Origin: Megamerina dolium
Lineage: Eukaryota; Arthropoda; Insecta; Diptera; Megamerinidae
DNA length: 64,000 nt
NCBI GenBank assembly: GCA_963854835.1
Contig: OY978527.1
Span: forward strand, 28,653,029 to 28,717,028
Direction: 5' to 3'
The position numbers were made by a program, and so were the translations under genes. The first letter of the stretch is position 1; each line of letters opens with the position of its first letter. Positions 11,840-23,267 of the stretch are shown here, piece by piece. The notes under the pieces were generated by a model, which had not been told where the DNA came from, did no database searches, and saw nothing but the letters and a program-made list of their open reading frames with translations.

Positions 11840-12410
11840 TATGAGTGTTTAAACAGATGCTACGCACATCAATCAGACCGTTTTCGCTTGACGTTGTAGT
11901 ACGTGACCCACTTTTCATCATCAGTAACCATCCGCTTCAGAAATGGATCGATTTTGTTGCGATTCAGCAGCGATTCGCAGATGGAAATTCGATCCATGAG
12001 GTTTTTTTTGCGTTAACTCGTGTGGCACCCATACACCGAGCTTCTTTTTGTATCCAGCCTTATTTAAATGGTTCCAAACGGTTTTTTATGCAATGTTTAG
12101 CTCCTGGGCAATAGAAACAATGCTTACATGACGGTCAGACTCGACGATTTTCATTATTTTATCGTTATTTTCGACAATTGGCCTTCCAGAGAGTGGTGCA
12201 TCTTTAACATCAAAATTACCTGAACGGAATCGACGAAACCACGTGATTGGATGTTACAGTATCAGGACCATAAACACTATTCACATTCTCAGCCGTCTGG
12301 CTTGAGTTTTCGCCTTTATCGAAGAAAAACTGTAAAATATGGCGTATTTTCTCTTTACTGGTGCCATCTTTGAAGTTGCCCAAACAATACTGAGTCAAGC
12401 AATTACAAAA
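11840..12410 (-). pseudogene. mariner-family transposase fragment
   Basis: Minus-strand translation with stops gives text typical of the mariner N-terminal half: 'FRRFRSGNFDVKDAPLSGRP', 'ENNDKIMKIVESDRHVS', 'IVSIAQELNIA.KTVWNHL', 'KAGYKKKLGVWVPHELTQK'. It covers the DNA-binding region and linker; the catalytic core is mostly lost. Only 40 bp from the Tc1 element, but in the opposite orientation and from a different family, so it is a separate event. Confidence 0.75.
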
Positions 12411-13716
12411 CTACCTGAATAGTTGATTTAGTACCCGATCGCACTTATACAACGCGTGATACAGATTACTAAAGCCATCTATCGGAAAAATAATGGATTT
12501 CTTTTTACTACACCTAGTATATGCTTACACGTTATTGATCTATATTTTAAATAGGCATAAATATTTATGTATATGATATCAGGGCCTACAACATGTTGTA
12601 CGAAGTTGGGGATAGAGAAGGGGCGTGGTACTGCCTCTACAACTTTCACGGTCATTATGCAAAAACTGTAGAATTATCTATCATATCGCGTTGAAAGTAA
12701 ACATAGATTGCTGTTTGGTTAGGGACTTGTTTGATAAAAAGCGTCAGGTAAAGGGGCGTGGCACCACCCGAACAAATGAATTCATAAATTAAAGTTTAGT
12801 AAAGGAATTACTTCCTTAGGAAGTTGCATTCGTTTCTGTTTTTTATGCGTTTATCGGATCTTATGCTAGGAAATGAAAGGATCTGAATGAATCTTTAATC
12901 CTTTAATTAGTTTTTATTCGTTGGTAAAATATTCACTTTTGAATTTCAGCTAAATTTCACCACTTGTAGTACCTTCACTTGGACAGAAAATATGAGCTCA
13001 GTAACCATTGTGCAAAGTTTCAAAATCAGTCCGGAAACTTAAATGCTATTGATATTAAAATCTTTAAAGAACTCAAATTTTTTGGAGAAAATGTTTTTTC
13101 TTTCATTTGCCTGCATAGAAATATTAGATCACAAGAATAAGTCAGTCACTCAATATTATTGCGCGCGTACTATGCTTTTGCATGTTGTCGCAGAATGTCC
13201 ACCCTGTGATCTATTGTAATTAAGCTACAATAGATTGAAACGTTTGGTTTACCTACATATGTTTTATTTTTGATTTTAAGTATATCAGAGCGAATTTCGC
13301 AGTAAATTTTCTTTTTCCGTTAGTGATTGCGAAATCCCTTTCCCTGCTTCCCAAATTGTACCTATTTGCTGCTGAGTGCAATTTTGTCAGACCTGTTCAC
13401 TACAGTGTGAGGCCGACTTTCATTCAGATGCGCTACCCAGCATTTTTCTGAATATACTCCATATCTTTACTTCTTCGGAACTCTCCAAGGCCTGCTCAAA
13501 ACCTGTCCGTGAAGTCACACACATGTAATGGGGATACAATATAAATGTTACCCTTCAACAGTAAACGAATTTTAAATAGCTTAAATTTTAGGAACAACAA
13601 AAAAATGCAAGTTTTGCACAATTGCATAATTTCGAAGGTCATGAGTTAAAATCCCGGCCGAGGAAAATTTAATATAAAAAGCAAGCAATAGACAATTATT
13701 CCGTCAGTAACAGTAA
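12411..13716. other. intergenic, no gene recognised
   Basis: About 1.3 kb. It contains 'ggggcgtgg' motifs (about 12640 and 12755), often seen in dispersed fly repeats, but I cannot define an element. No ORF of note. Confidence 0.4.
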
Positions 13717-14243
13717 TAGCCTAGACAGACGGCAGCCTAAGTCCGGATTACCGGAGCACTTAATCCGAATAAAATAATAACCTGACAGACGGCAGTATTG
13801 CGGATTAACTAAACGGCTGATTGCTGTTTTATTAGGTCTGCTCACTTACATTACTATCACTATCAATTTCTGTCATCTGTCACTCTCGATATGAGAAAAT
13901 CTACAAGAAGTACATGAACTGAAAACTATCAGAAACTTGTAAATTGACATTCACAGTTCTTAATTGACAGCTGGATTTATTTGTTCGCCAACGCTTTTCA
14001 TGTTGAAAACTGTTAACAATTGTTGAAAGTTTTTTGTTGCGAACATACTTAATTTTTTGTAAAATGGATCGAGAAAAATTCACAATAGACAATTTTCAGC
14101 GGTGTTGCCAGCGCAAATTGACCTAATCCTCTTTTATTTTGGGAATTAACTCATAGAGTTTATGCGGATTAGCTGCAGTTAATGCCCGAGTTAATTCGAA
14201 TTAATTCGGTAATCCCGAATTAGGCTGCCGTCTGTCTAGGCTA
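13717..14243. mobile_element. MITE, 527 bp, with 24-bp perfect terminal inverted repeats
   Basis: Starts TAGCCTAGACAGACGGCAGC and ends with its exact inverse; the pairing continues imperfectly with 'ccggattaccgga'. A second repeat start ('cctgacagacggcag') lies inside at about 13780, suggesting a nested or duplicated end. A 144-bp relative is at 39291-39434. No coding capacity. It lies in the 5' region of gene C, about 370 bp from its start codon. Confidence 0.8.
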
Positions 14244-14611
14244 TAATTTGCCATAAAAAAGCGACTGAAAGAATTATGTGATTGAGTGGTCTCGACTTCT
14301 TCTTTACATACTTTGCACCTTGATATTGTACCAGCTTCAATTAGCAATTGGAATTCCTTGTGTGATCTTTCAATTGATGTTCTTATTGGTGATAACGTTA
14401 GCATGCTATTATTGAAATATAAATAAAACAATTAAAAATAGAAATATATTTTTTGAATCCGACTAGCAGTCGGATAATGCTAAAATAGCGATAAGATTAT
14501 TTTTGACTTTAGTCTGTAAAAGATCCAATATTAATTTCATAACTCAGTTAGTAAAATAAGTTTTGGTAGTATACAAGGAACGGCTCTGCTTACCTGTTGT
14601 TTACGTGGAAA
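14244..14611. promoter_or_regulatory. 5' flank of gene C
   Basis: The 368 bp between the MITE and the gene C start codon must contain the promoter and 5' UTR if transcription starts close by. No core element is clear enough to name. Confidence 0.3.
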
Positions 14612-17600
14612 ATGTTTTTAATAATATTCAGTTTACTGTGCATTTTGCCCATTTTGGCGATATATATCATATATCGATTCAAATATAAATATATTATAGA
14701 GATTACAAGTAATATTCCAAGTCCACCCGCATTGCCCATAATTGGTCATGCGCACTATTTCATCGGTCAAATGCCTTTTATGCACATAGTGACAATTTTG
14801 GATATAGCCATAGAGTATGGGAATACTTTTAAAGTTTGGCTCGGACCTGAATTGAATATCATATTCAGTGATTTAAAGGATATTGAAGTTATACTAGGTA
14901 CAACGCGTTTCAATGAAAAAGCTGGAGAATACAAAACACTAGAACCATGGCTGCAACAGGGCTTACTAATCAGCCGTGGCAAGAAATGGTTTCAACGACG
15001 TAAGGTCATTACACCCGCATTCCATTTTAAGATATTGGAACAATTTATCGATATATTCGAGCGAGAATCACGTACGTTGGTGATCAATTTAGAGAAGCAA
15101 TATAAAATACAAACCGATCAGGGCATTAATTTATACGATTGGATTAATTTGTGTACGCTGGATACTATATGTGGTAATTTTTACATAAATATCAAATATT
15201 ATTTTTTTGAATTGTGTCGCTCTTGCAGTGAGGAACGAAGTTTTTTGTGTTAATAACGATTCTTTTTCTGTTTGCAATAAAGACACGAATAAAAATGCGG
15301 TTCGTTCAAAGGTCCACATTATGAAAATATAGATAAATAGTGTAAACATTTCCACTGGTCAATACCTATTAAATCATCTTTTGATAAATAACTCCAAAAG
15401 TCAAATGCAACAATGCAGACAAAGTCAAACGTTTCAAAAAGCACTCTGGATGTTATCGATGCGTGTCGGTTGAGAAAACAATGCATTGGAAATATTTTTG
15501 ATACATTCATTTCATTTATGGTAACATTGTAAATCCTCTTTTTTTAGAAAGGTAAAAAAAAAAATAAATATGTGGCACTTAAAGCCCCACAGGGCTCATT
15601 GGCCGAGCTTCTCTCTTCCATTACTGTTGTGCGTCTTAAATTTGGACAGTATTAGAAGGGACCTACTTATTTTAACCGGTTCCGAACGGCAGAACACTTG
15701 TGACATCACTTTTTCTGAGCTTTGTCACAGAGTTCTTTTAGAAGCTTTTTCATGGCAAATTGTTACTGTCGGAAGAATTGCCAATTGCTTGTCGACAGGT
15801 TGGTACCATTCGAAAGAAAAATCTTATCGATATTAAATTTGTTATGCATCAGCCGGGGATTGAACCACGACCTACAGATCAGAAGGCGAACACACTAACC
15901 ACTGAGCTACGGCACTTTTAGAAAGGTATTGATCTAAAATTTTCTTTATGCTAAACTAACCCTATTGCGGCAAAATAGCGTCCGTTAGCTTAGTGAAAGT
16001 TAAAATATCATTTGTTGAAGGCAATTTTTTGTGAAACGAACTAAGCAAAGTCATGCTGAATGCATCCCTTACTGTGTGATTTATTTTACACATTTTTAAA
16101 AACTGAACTCTTTAAACTTCATAGCCCCATAAAATAAAAAATAAATATGTGGCACTTAAAGCCCCAAAGGGCTCATTGGCCGAGCTTCTCTTCTATTACT
16201 GTTGTGCGTCTTAAATTTTGGACAGTATTAGAATGGACCTACTTATTTTAGCCGGTTCCGAACGGCAGAACACTTGTGACATCACTTTTTCTGAGCTTTG
16301 TCACAGGGTTCTTTTTAGAAGCTTTTTCATGGCAAGTTGTTACTGTCGGAAGAATTGCCAATTGCTTGCCGACAGGTGGGTACCATTCGAAAGAAAAATC
16401 TTTTCGATATAAAATTTGTTATGCATCAGCCGGGTATTGAACCACGACCTACAGATCAGAAGGCGAACACACTAACCACTGAGCTACGGCACCCACCCAT
16501 AGAAGACAAAATAAGCAACATACAAATGATTTCGACGTATTCGATTTCTGCCTGCGAAACGACACACGGTTACATTAATGCAACTAAACTCTACAGTTTT
16601 TAATCAAATATGGGATGACTGCAGGTACAATTTAAAAAGTTTAAAAATAGTCCTGTTGAAACCAAATGTCGTCCATGTCATATTCTTCAATTTTCGGAAA
16701 TAAAATTCATATAGCATGGCACGTTAACCCTCACCATTCACGGCAACGGCGAGGGTTTGCTCATTTTTTAAGGAAAATTTTTCATAGATGCCTCCGGATC
16801 AAAAACCACATCAAACAGTTACTCGTTGTGGATGCATGAGTTTCTAGACAATCACGAGTGAATTCTCTGATCCCCAAATGCGACAATATTGCTTATTGAC
16901 ATAGCCATAGATTGAAGCCCAAACATTCGAAAATGTACTGAAATTTGCCATTTGAATGATATTATGTTTTTATAGGCGATTCTAATTTCGAAGTTTAAAT
17001 ATCCCACCCTGTCCAATCGATTAATATATTGATTAATTTAATAATTGCATTGTGATAAATATAACTTAACTGTAGATAAGATTAAACTGATTGAGAATGA
17101 GAAAATTGGTAGAATAGAAAAAAAATTAATAAATCAAAAATAAATATGTGGCACTTATAGGCCCTTTGTTGTGCGTGGTCGAAGGTACCTACTTATATTG
17201 GCCGGTTCAGAACGTCAGAACCCTTGTGACGTTACTTTTTGTAACTCGTATATTGTAATAGAATTGCGGAAAAAGACACACTTAAAATTTATATTTAGAC
17301 ATTTTTGTCTTTTAAAATGTAACCATATTTAGAGACAGCAATGGGCGTGCCATTGAATGCGCAAACAAATGCCAACTCCGATTATGTAAATGCGGTTAAG
17401 ATGTAAGTTTTGATGTTCGAATATTATTGCAAACACAAAATCACATCTCTATTTTTTCTGTAGTATTTCCATGGTGCTACATAAGCGAATGCTTGATTTG
17501 AGATATCGTTTCGATTTTATTTATAATTTCACCCAAATGGCACAGAAGGAACGGAAAGCTCTACAAGTTTTGCATGGATTTACCGAGAAAATTATTATAC

Positions 17601-18438
17601 AACGACGTGAAGAATTGCTAAAATCACAGTTAAAGCACGAACACAAGCTGGAAGATGATGAAATTGGATTGAAACTTAGAATGGCATTTCTTGATATATT
17701 GCTTAAAGCAGAAATCAATGGCAAACCATTAAGCAATTTGGATATACGTGAAGAAGTTGATACATTCATGTTTGAGGGACACGATACCACCTCATCGGCA
17801 ATATTATTTTTCTTCTATAACATTGCAATGTATCCAGAATGTCAGCGAAAATGTTTAGAAGAAATATACAGGGTAATGGGCAAGGATCAGCAAACACCCC
17901 TCACATACGATTCGTTAAATCAATTTCATTATATTGAATTGTGCATTAAGGAAACATTGCGTTTGTTTCCATCGGTACCCATATTGGGACGGAAAGTGTT
18001 GGAAGAGTGTGAAATTAGTAAGCCTCATACTGTAGTATTTGTAAAACTATTCTACTTACATACGATGTACAATAATATATATTTATAGATGGTAAAATTA
18101 TACCAGCCGGTACTAATATTGGTATAATACCTCTACTATTGGGACGTCTTGAAGAAATTTTTCCTGATCCTACAGTTTTCAAGCCGGAACGATTCGATGT
18201 GACCACGAGTGCTGCCAAAATGAATCCATATGGTTATATACCATTTTCAGCAGGTCCACGGAATTGTATTGGGCAGAAATTTGCTATGCTAGAGATAAAA
18301 ACGATTGTTGTGAATGTCTTACGCAGCTTTGAAATCGAATACTGTGGCAATCGTTTTGAGGAACCTATAGTGATTGCCGAATTGATTTTGCGCCCTGTCG
18401 ATGTATTAATGTTTACACTAAAACCACGTGTTAATTAG
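14612..18438 (+). CDS. CYP4-family cytochrome P450, Cyp4d-like (gene C), complete
   Basis: Coding exons 14612-15173, 17333-17402, 17464-18017 and 18089-18438 encode 511 aa. The N-terminus is an anchor (MFLIIFSLLCILPILAIYII) followed by the hinge 'PSPPALPIIGHA'. Further landmarks are 'NEKAGEYKTLEPWL', 'RRKVITPAFHFKIL', exon 2 'ETAMGV', helix I EVDTFMFEGHDTT with Glu315 (predicted covalent heme link), ETLR, FKPERF and FSAGPRNCIG with Cys455. The sequence recalls Drosophila Cyp4d1 from memory. Intron 1 is 2.2 kb and holds three SINE insertions; introns 2 and 3 are 61 and 71 bp. The ATG at 14612 is the first in frame and matches the start of gene D. No lesions seen; likely a functional microsomal monooxygenase of unknown substrate. 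Confidence 0.93.
15555..15915 (-). mobile_element. tRNA-derived SINE, copy 1 (361 bp)
   Basis: Minus-strand orientation. The tRNA-like head is at the right end: box A TAGCTCAGTGGTTAG (complement of 15895-15909) and box B GGTTCAATCCC (complement of 15856-15866). The body runs left to a T-rich 3' tail in the sense strand (A-run on +). Flanked by an exact 13-bp target duplication TTTTAGAAAGGTA (15542-15554 and 15916-15928). It lies in intron 1 of gene C, antisense to it. Confidence 0.85.
16131..16494 (-). mobile_element. tRNA-derived SINE, copy 2
   Basis: Nearly identical to copy 1 over its whole length and in the same orientation. The head ends in 'ggcaccc' on the + strand; the target duplication is imperfect (cccata). 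Also in intron 1 of gene C, 215 bp from copy 1. Confidence 0.85.
17130..17252 (-). mobile_element. SINE copy 3, 3' part only
   Basis: Carries the A-rich start (+), 'aaatatgtggcactta', 'gttgtgcgt', the 'acctacttat..tggccggttc' block and 'cttgtgac' of the SINE body, but lacks the tRNA head and has an internal deletion. In intron 1 of gene C, just upstream of exon 2. Confidence 0.65.
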
Positions 18439-18485
18439 TTAATTATAATTAAATTTTTTAGCCAGATATGTAAATTTCAAGCATA

Positions 18486-18491
18486 AATAAA
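18486..18491 (+). terminator. AATAAA polyadenylation signal of gene C
   Basis: 48 bp after the gene C stop codon; suitable position for a poly(A) signal. Confidence 0.5.
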
Positions 18492-18839
18492 TTATACAAA
18501 TTAATGTAAAGTAGAAGTTATAATGTCATGCATAGTTTTGAAGAGCTTCCGATACGATATTATCTGCGCGATATTTTTTTGGATGATAATATCGATATTT
18601 TAGGATCGATACGACGATTTTTACAATTTCGAAGAGCGATATTTTTATAAATATCAGCAATAGCCACTGATAACAGCGCATGGTAACATGCGTGTAATTG
18701 ATTGAAAAGAATAAAAGAAACTTGCGTGGTCGAAAATTTGGGTTTCTAAAGCTGAATTCCGTGAAATCGTAAACCACATTGGTTTCTTGGAGCACGCATA
18801 AACAAATTTTGAAGAGGTTTGACCTTCTTGCACTTTTTG
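18492..18839. other. spacer after gene C
   Basis: No gene. Contains several 'atcgat' motifs, including an 'aatatcgatatt' palindrome at about 18588. Confidence 0.4.
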
Positions 18840-19090
18840 TTGTTACCGGAAAGCAGGTTATACATCACACCACCTGACTACTGCCGGAGGTGCTGCAACG
18901 AGGAGGGAACCGAAGTCCATAATTTACCTCCTGTGTGAGTGTACAGGTTTGGTTCGCCGTAAAATGACTTATCTGGGCAATCACTTTCTAAACGACCCCC
19001 CGAGCTGGATCACTGTCACCTGCGAAATACTTTACGCTTTACCCGAAATTTGGGTTGATTTCTGAGGTAAATAGGAAGCCCACTTACGGC
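18840..19090 (+). pseudogene. LINE 3'-end fragment (RNase H/zinc-type C-terminus)
   Basis: With a one- or two-base shift the + strand reads 'DYCRRC.NEEGTEVHNL' then 'LCECTGLVRRKMTYLG', the Cys/His-rich pattern seen at the C-terminus of Jockey/R1-group LINE polyproteins. Short, shifted and isolated; clade not certain. Confidence 0.45.
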
Positions 19091-19299
19091 ATCACAATGG
19101 GCCTTACTTGGTCTTAAACAAGTTGAAGTCACGCTGGAACCAAATTAGTCCGCTAACTAAAGTAATCGAATAATTATAATATTTTATAATGTCGATTTAA
19201 CTCTTAAACAAAAGCAAATTTGAATTGTAAATATATACAGTGTGATTCACGACTGAAAAAACCACGAAAAACTGTTAATAAATGTCAAATATCTCTCTT

Positions 19300-19700
19300 G
19301 GTGTGACTAGTTGCACGATGCAAAAACTTTTGTTGACAGATATTCATATCGAACAGGAAACTACGATTGGTTTCTGTTGGAAGGCAATGATGCAAAATAC
19401 AGAAGTCGACACCGTAGTCGTGCACCGTATGGAAAGAGCGATATGAACTTCGTGAAATTATTTGGCCGCCGCAGTCATCAGACTACAATTCAATTGAAAG
19501 TGTTTAGGTCATCATCAAGGCCAGGCTCAGTGGAAAAACATTTAGAACTTTGTAGCAGCTCAGCGCTTTTATTTAACGCCAATGGTTCACTTTTCCACCG
19601 GACTAGGCGAAAAAGTTGAGCAAAAGTATCCCCAGCCGTTGCGCCAGAGTTATAGAGAATCAAGGATAAAATAATGATGTTGTTATGCATTGACCAAGTG
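19300..19700 (+). pseudogene. Tc3-like transposase C-terminal remnant
   Basis: The + strand reads 'DWFLLEGNDAKYRS' (the second catalytic Asp region, compare 'EDNDPKH'), then in another frame 'WPPQSSDYNSIESV' matching the 'WP.QS.DLNPIENVW' block with the catalytic Glu. Stops and frameshifts throughout. No terminal repeats found. Confidence 0.55.
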
Positions 19701-19864
19701 AGCAATAAAGCAATTCATGAAAGCAGATCAAACAAAGTATCATTTTTCAACATACGCACAAATTAGCACACATCAGTTGGGATAGGTTTAATTGTCAAAA
19801 GTGCATCATAAATGTTTTGATATATTAAATATAAGTTGGAACTTTACATTGACTACAACTATGG

Positions 19865-22086
19865 GCACTTTAATGCCAGGGTGGGCAAGGCAGGTATCTT
19901 TGGTCCAACTGTCGGAAAATTCAGCCTCCACCAGAACACCTCCGATAACGGATTGAGGCTGATCGACTTCGCCGCAGCACGAAACATGGTAATTGGTGAT
20001 TGACGGAAGGCATGCTTCCAGTGTGATGGACGTGAAATCGATCCGTGGTGCCAACATCGACTCGGATCACTACCTTGTTGTAGTTAAGGTGCGCACACTT
20101 TTATGTGTCGCAAATAACAAGAGAAGTCCCACACAGAGAAAGCTCGACGTCAGTAAGCTTCGATTACCAGAGACAGCAGATGCATTTGCCACTCGAATAT
20201 CAGATCAGCTTATGCAGAACACTCCTCCACTTGATGATACATGCGCACGGTGGACACATAATCCCACTCCATGACTACTGTTCCCGAGGAGGTAATTGGT
20301 TACTACCGGCCTCTGAGGAATGAGTGGTATGATCAGGAGTGTCGCGACGCTACCGCAGCGAAAGACCCCGCCTACAGAAAAACCCTGCGTGCAGGCGCAA
20401 CGCGAGCTGTTAAGGAGCGGTACAGAGAGAAAAGAGACGTGCAGAGAGACGTCTTTTCAGGCGCAAGAAGAGAGAGCTGGAAAGACGCGAGTTTGAGGAG
20501 ATAGAGATGTGTACCTACAAGAATGAGACTCGAAAATTCTTCGAAAAGATCAAGCGCCTGAGTGGCGTTTTAAATCCCGAAGCCTCTTCTTGCCGTGATG
20601 GAAATAGGAATCTGGTTACGGATGTCCAGAGTGTACTGAGCCTATGAAGGGAACACTTCTCCACGTTACTGAATGGCGATGCTATGAACAATTTCGCCAG
20701 TGGAAAAGATTGCCCGATAGCCCCAATTACAGATGATGGACGATTTTAAGGCTGAAGAACAACAAATCTGCAGGTGCTGATGGCCTGCCTGCCGCGTTGT
20801 TTAAGACCGGAGGCGATGAGCTGCTCGCCTGCATGCACCAGCTCATAAGCAGAATATGGTCGGATGAAAGCATGCCTGATGATTGGAGGCTCAGTGTTCT
20901 CTGTCCTGTACATAAAAAAGGAGACCCCACAATTTGCGCCAACTACCGTGGAATAAGTCTCCTGAGTATCGCATACAAGGTTCTATCGAGCGTACTGTGT
21001 GAAAGGTTGAAGCCTATGCTCAGCAACCTGATTGGACCGTATCAGTGTGGCTTCAGACCTGGTAAATCCACCATCGACCAGATTTTCACACTGCGCCAAA
21101 TCCTGGAGAAGACCCAAGAAAAACAGATCGACACACACCACCTATTTGTTGATTATAAAGCCGCTTTCGACAGTCCGGTAAGGGATTACCTCTACGCAAC
21201 AATGTCTGAGTTCGGTATTCCTGCAAAGCTCATTCGACTTTGTAGAATGACGCTGCATAATTCCCGTTGTGCAGTGAAAATTGGGAAGGACATCTCCGCA
21301 CCGTTTAGTATCGAACGGGGTTTCAGACAAGGTGATTCGTTATCGTGCGTCGAATGGGTCTTACGGTGAACGAGGGCAAGACGAAGTATCTAGTGTCAAC
21401 AAACAAAGAGTCTCGGCGTCTTGGACTGCACGTCACTGTTGATAACTACGCTCTTGAAGCAGTAAGGGACTTTGTCTATCTTGGAACCAGCATCAACAGC
21501 AGTAATGACGTCAGCCTGGAGATATTGCGAAGGATCACTCTTGCAAACAGGTGCTACTTTGGGCTGAGTAAGCAATTGAGAAGTCGAGCCCTCTCTCGAA
21601 GAACGAAAACTACACTACAAGTCTCTCATCATGCCTGTCCTAACATACGGCACTGAAGCCTGGACAATTTCCACCTCGGATGAGCGAATACTTGGAGTTT
21701 TCGAGAAAAGTCCTACGCAAGATCTTTGAACCTATTTGCGTTGGAGACGAGTACCGAATAAGGTATAACCATGAGCTGTAAGAGCTGTATGCCGATATTG
21801 ACATAGTAAAGCGCATCAAAAACCAGCGGCTGCGCTGGCTAGGTCATGTCGAGCGAATGGAAGAACACACTCCAGCTAAGAAGGTGTTATATTCGGAACC
21901 CGATGGAGGACGAAGCAGAAGAGTTAGACCTAACCTCCGGTGGAAAGACCAAGTTCTGGAGAACCTGTCGGCCCTTGGAATTTCGAACTGGCGCCAGCTA
22001 GCGAAGAACAGAGATGGCTGGCGAAGCATGCTATTTTCGGCCTAAATCGATATTCGGTTGTTATGGCCACTTAAGTAAGTAAGTAA
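19865..22086 (+). mobile_element. RTE-like LINE, copy 1, 5'-truncated and broken
   Basis: Non-LTR retrotransposon with the end of the endonuclease domain ('GDFNARV'-like region lost at the left edge), linker and reverse transcriptase ('VLCPVHKKGDPTICANYRGISLL', 'FVDYKAAFDS'). An internal deletion at about 21345 removes the YADD block and joins 'GDSLSC' to 'RMGL'. The 3' end is 'ttatggccacttaagtaagtaag', the family's TAAG tail. An 8-bp target duplication AACTATGG flanks it (19857-19864, 22087-22094). Stops and frameshifts make it inactive. Confidence 0.85.
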
Positions 22087-22354
22087 AACTATGGTCAAAT
22101 TTTTATACAATTATTTTCTTTTAACGCACATCTCAACAAGCTGAATAATTAATTTTATTGATCGTCGGTAAGGTCAATTGAAATTCAATTATTTTGAATT
22201 TTCCTAACGATACGTATTGACCAACCGCACTATTACTTATTACTGTAATGTTTATGTCCTAAAAATGTGGTTGAAAACAAGGAATCCTATTGTTCACACG
22301 ATCATACAAATAGTCGATATGTTTGTGAAAATCATATTTATCTATTGATTACAA

Positions 22355-22709
22355 CATAAATAAAGAAAAAATAAATATGTGGCACTTAAAGCCCCAAAGG
22401 GCTCATTGGCCGAGCTTCTCTTCCATTATTGTTGTGCGTCTTTAATTTGGACAGTATTAGAAGGGACCTACTTATTTTAACCGGTTCCGAACCGCAGAAC
22501 ACTTGTGACATCACTTTTTCTGAGCTTTGTCACAGAATTCTTTTAGAAACTTTTTCATGGCAAGTTGTTACTGTCGGAAGAATTGCCAATTGCTTGCCGA
22601 CAGGTGGGTACCATTCGAAAGAAAAATCTTATCGATGTTAAATTTGTTATGCATCAGCCGGAGATTGAGATCAGAAGGCGAACACACTAACCACTGAGCT
22701 ACGGCACCC
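22355..22709 (-). mobile_element. tRNA-derived SINE, copy 4
   Basis: Same family and orientation as copies 1-3, full length but with a short deletion near box B. Exact 11-bp target duplication ATTGATTACAA (22344-22354, 22710-22720). Lies between genes C and D. Confidence 0.85.
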
Positions 22710-22720
22710 ATTGATTACAA

Positions 22721-23267
22721 AATATTTCTTCATATTTTATACATTATGCTGATATATAATATCAAAGTCGAACTTCATCACATCAAAACAAAATAAAGTT
22801 GCTTGGGCAGAGCCGAAGATATTGTAGGTACATACATTGTAGCAAAAATTTGATCATGAATTAGAGGAAAATAACAGAAAAAAAATATACTTTGACAGCA
22901 AACGCTGATAATGCGACATATGCCAGGCTTAATCACGTCAATAAGGAAGGGAATTTCTTCTATTACGCGCATTTGTCATATCAGAAGTAATAGTGAAAAA
23001 TACTATTGATTAATCTCTTTTACGCAGCATTAGCATTCTTGTGACATATTTCATATACATAGCACCATTGTTTATACATACATACTACAACATAATTAGA
23101 GAATACTATAATAAATCAAGGTCGAAAAATACATTTCTTTTTGGTATTGTTTACAAAATTATCAATAATTGCTAATGATAAGATTAAGATTATATGGCCA
23201 TCGACGATCATGACAATTTCACGCATGCATCGACCTAATACAATTTGGAGGATTCAGTTTGTTCAAA
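22721..23267. promoter_or_regulatory. 5' flank of gene D
   Basis: 547 bp between the SINE and the gene D start codon; promoter expected here but no element is clear. No ORF. Confidence 0.3.

Noticed and set aside
15843..15915. tRNA gene on the minus strand
   Set aside because: It has boxes A and B but sits at the head of a repeated 361-bp unit with target duplications and lacks a proper acceptor stem; it is the head of a SINE.
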